Part shown: in pieces, positions 43,033-44,070 of the stretch
How positions within the stretch are numbered: position 1 is the first letter of the stretch
Layout: the number at the start of each line of letters is the position of its first letter
Notes under the pieces: generated by a model
What the model was told of the DNA's origin: nothing
The model's input: only the letters and a program-made list of their open reading frames with translations
The model's database searches: none
Assembly: GCF_010685995.1 (NCBI RefSeq)
Contig: NZ_JAAGWK010000004.1
Span: 1-44,070, forward strand
Source: Goekera deserti
GTDB taxonomy: Bacteria; Actinomycetota; Actinomycetes; Mycobacteriales; Geodermatophilaceae
Reading direction: 5' to 3'
DNA: 44,070 nt
Made by a program: the position numbers and the translations under genes

Positions 43033-44034
43033 ATGCGCGTACTCGTCGCCGGTGGTGCCGGCTACATCGGCAGCGTAGTCACCGCTGCCCTGCTCGAGGC
43101 CGGCCACGAGGTGACCGTGCTGGACGACTGCTCCACCGGTCACGCCGACGCCGTGCCCGACGGCGCGCGCTTCGTGCAGGCGGGGCTGCACGACTCCTCC
43201 CCGGTGCTGGCCGAGGTGCGCCCGGAGGCGGTGCTGCACTTCGCGGCGAAGAGCCTGGTGGGGGTGTCCCAGCGCGAGCCGGAGGACTACTGGCACACCA
43301 ACGTGGGCGGCTCGCTGGCGCTGCTGGAGGCCATGCGGGCGGTCGACTGCCGGCGCATCGTGTTCTCCTCCACCGCGGCCACCTACGGCGAGCCCGAGTC
43401 GGTGCCCATCCGGGAGGACGCGCCCACCCGGCCGACCAACACCTACGGCGCCAGCAAGCTCGCCGTGGACCACATGCTGACCTCCTACGCCGTGGCCCAC
43501 GGCTTCGCCGCGGTCAGCCTGCGCTACTTCAACGTCGCGGGCGCCGCGTACGGCCTCGGCGAGCGGCACGCCACCGAGACGCACCTGATCCCGCTGGCCC
43601 TGCAGGTCGCCGCCGGCACCCGGGAGTCGCTGACCGTCTTCGGCCAGGACTACCCGACCCCGGACGGCACCTGCATCCGCGACTACGTGCACGTGCACGA
43701 CCTGGCCGCCGCGCACCTGCTCGCGCTGCCCGCCCCCGCGCCGGGCGAGCACCGGGTCTACAACCTGGGCAACGGCACCGGGTTCTCCGTGCAGCAGGTG
43801 GTCGACGCCGTCCGCGAGGTCACCGGACACCCGGTGCCGGTGGTCGTCGGCCAGCGGCGGGCCGGTGACCCGGCCCAGCTGGTGGCCAGCAGCGACCGGA
43901 TCCGCGCCGACCTCGGCTGGGCCCCGGTGCACACCGACCTGACCGGCATCGTCCGCGACGCCTGGGAGACCACCCGCGCCCTGGACAGCGGCGACACCCC
44001 GAGCGCAGCGGACGTCGCCGACCAGCGCGGCTGA
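43033..44034 (+). CDS. galE: UDP-glucose 4-epimerase
   Basis: Extended SDR interconverting UDP-glucose and UDP-galactose for cell-wall galactan and galactose use. 333 residues, normal. Seen: [20 protein letters not shown] at 3-22, [45 protein letters not shown], the catalytic [13 protein letters not shown] (YxxxK), [27 protein letters not shown] and [15 protein letters not shown] followed by [15 protein letters not shown]. It diverges from pat with 74 bases between starts. The remaining bases to the window end hold no gene. Confidence 0.97.
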   Translation: MRVLVAGGAGYIGSVVTAALLEAGHEVTVLDDCSTGHADAVPDGARFVQAGLHDSSPVLAEVRPEAVLHFAAKSLVGVSQREPEDYWHTNVGGSLALLEAMRAVDCRRIVFSSTAATYGEPESVPIREDAPTRPTNTYGASKLAVDHMLTSYAVAHGFAAVSLRYFNVAGAAYGLGERHATETHLIPLALQVAAGTRESLTVFGQDYPTPDGTCIRDYVHVHDLAAAHLLALPAPAPGEHRVYNLGNGTGFSVQQVVDAVREVTGHPVPVVVGQRRAGDPAQLVASSDRIRADLGWAPVHTDLTGIVRDAWETTRALDSGDTPSAADVADQRG

Positions 44035-44070
44035 CCGCCCCGCCCCTCCCGCGCCAGCTCCCCGGCGCCG

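Overview
The window is ordinary, gene-dense chromosome of a very GC-rich actinobacterium. Three things point to this: GC-rich third codon positions throughout, many GTG starts, and stop/start overlaps of the ATGA or GTGA kind. Many genes also have a TAnnnT-like -10 element ending 6-8 bases before the start codon, the leaderless arrangement typical of Actinobacteria. Gene content and order fit a relative of the Geodermatophilaceae, but that family assignment is inference. I see no tRNA, rRNA, CRISPR, prophage, transposase or plasmid gene.

Layout. (1) 1-5122, minus strand: a methylmalonyl-CoA mutase set, mutA-mutB-meaB (meaB runs off the left edge). (2) 5227-7616, minus: an M20 amidohydrolase coupled to a YbdK-type glutamate-cysteine ligase. 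(3) 7759-9242, plus: a DUF6318 lipoprotein coupled to a secreted PKD-like protein. (4) 9395-12709, plus: punA, a uronate-dehydrogenase-like SDR and a phosphohexomutase/phosphopentomutase. (5) 12970-16259: two small DUF805 membrane proteins flanking the divergent lysG/lysE pair and a DUF3291 protein. (6) 16256-19013, minus: Gfo/Idh/MocA oxidoreductase, upp, and a ChaA-type Ca2+/H+ antiporter. (7) 19083-22412, plus: deoC followed by a full-length and a truncated aldehyde dehydrogenase that together look like a split ALDH16. (8) 22593-25141, plus: an acidic protein of unknown function with an apparent internal duplication, then an iron-siderophore binding lipoprotein behind an IdeR/DtxR-like box. 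(9) 25419-28359, minus: a DEAD-box RNA helicase with a long leader, and add. (10) 28585-30311, minus: an ABC-2 drug/lipid-type exporter pair. (11) 30397-37350, minus: a nucleoside uptake and salvage operon (Bmp lipoprotein, double ATPase, two permeases, cdd, deoA). (12) 37608-44034: a D-Ala-D-Ala carboxypeptidase, a YihY/BrkB membrane protein, a 2'-5' RNA ligase-like protein, trpS, an aromatic aminotransferase (pat) and galE.

The unifying theme is nucleoside salvage. The Bmp/ABC system imports nucleosides. cdd and add deaminate them, and deoA and punA phosphorolyse them to pentose-1-phosphates. The phosphomutase can convert these to pentose-5-phosphates, deoC cleaves deoxyribose-5-phosphate, and the adjacent ALDH pair could oxidise the resulting acetaldehyde; upp recovers uracil. 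From memory, the order amidohydrolase-deoD-pmmB-upp-add-deoA-cdd and then dacB-YihY-trpS resembles the Mycobacterium tuberculosis Rv3305c-Rv3336c region, here expanded by transporters and other insertions.

No plainly new defence or biosynthetic system is visible. The least explained signals are several families of short dispersed palindromic elements: GATGGCC-type, TTTCTGTACAGAAA-type and CCATGATCACC-type. One of them supplies the C-terminal codons of mutA. Other points worth a second look are the split ALDH16 next to deoC, a possible leader peptide upstream of the DEAD-box helicase, and the duplicated-domain acidic protein.
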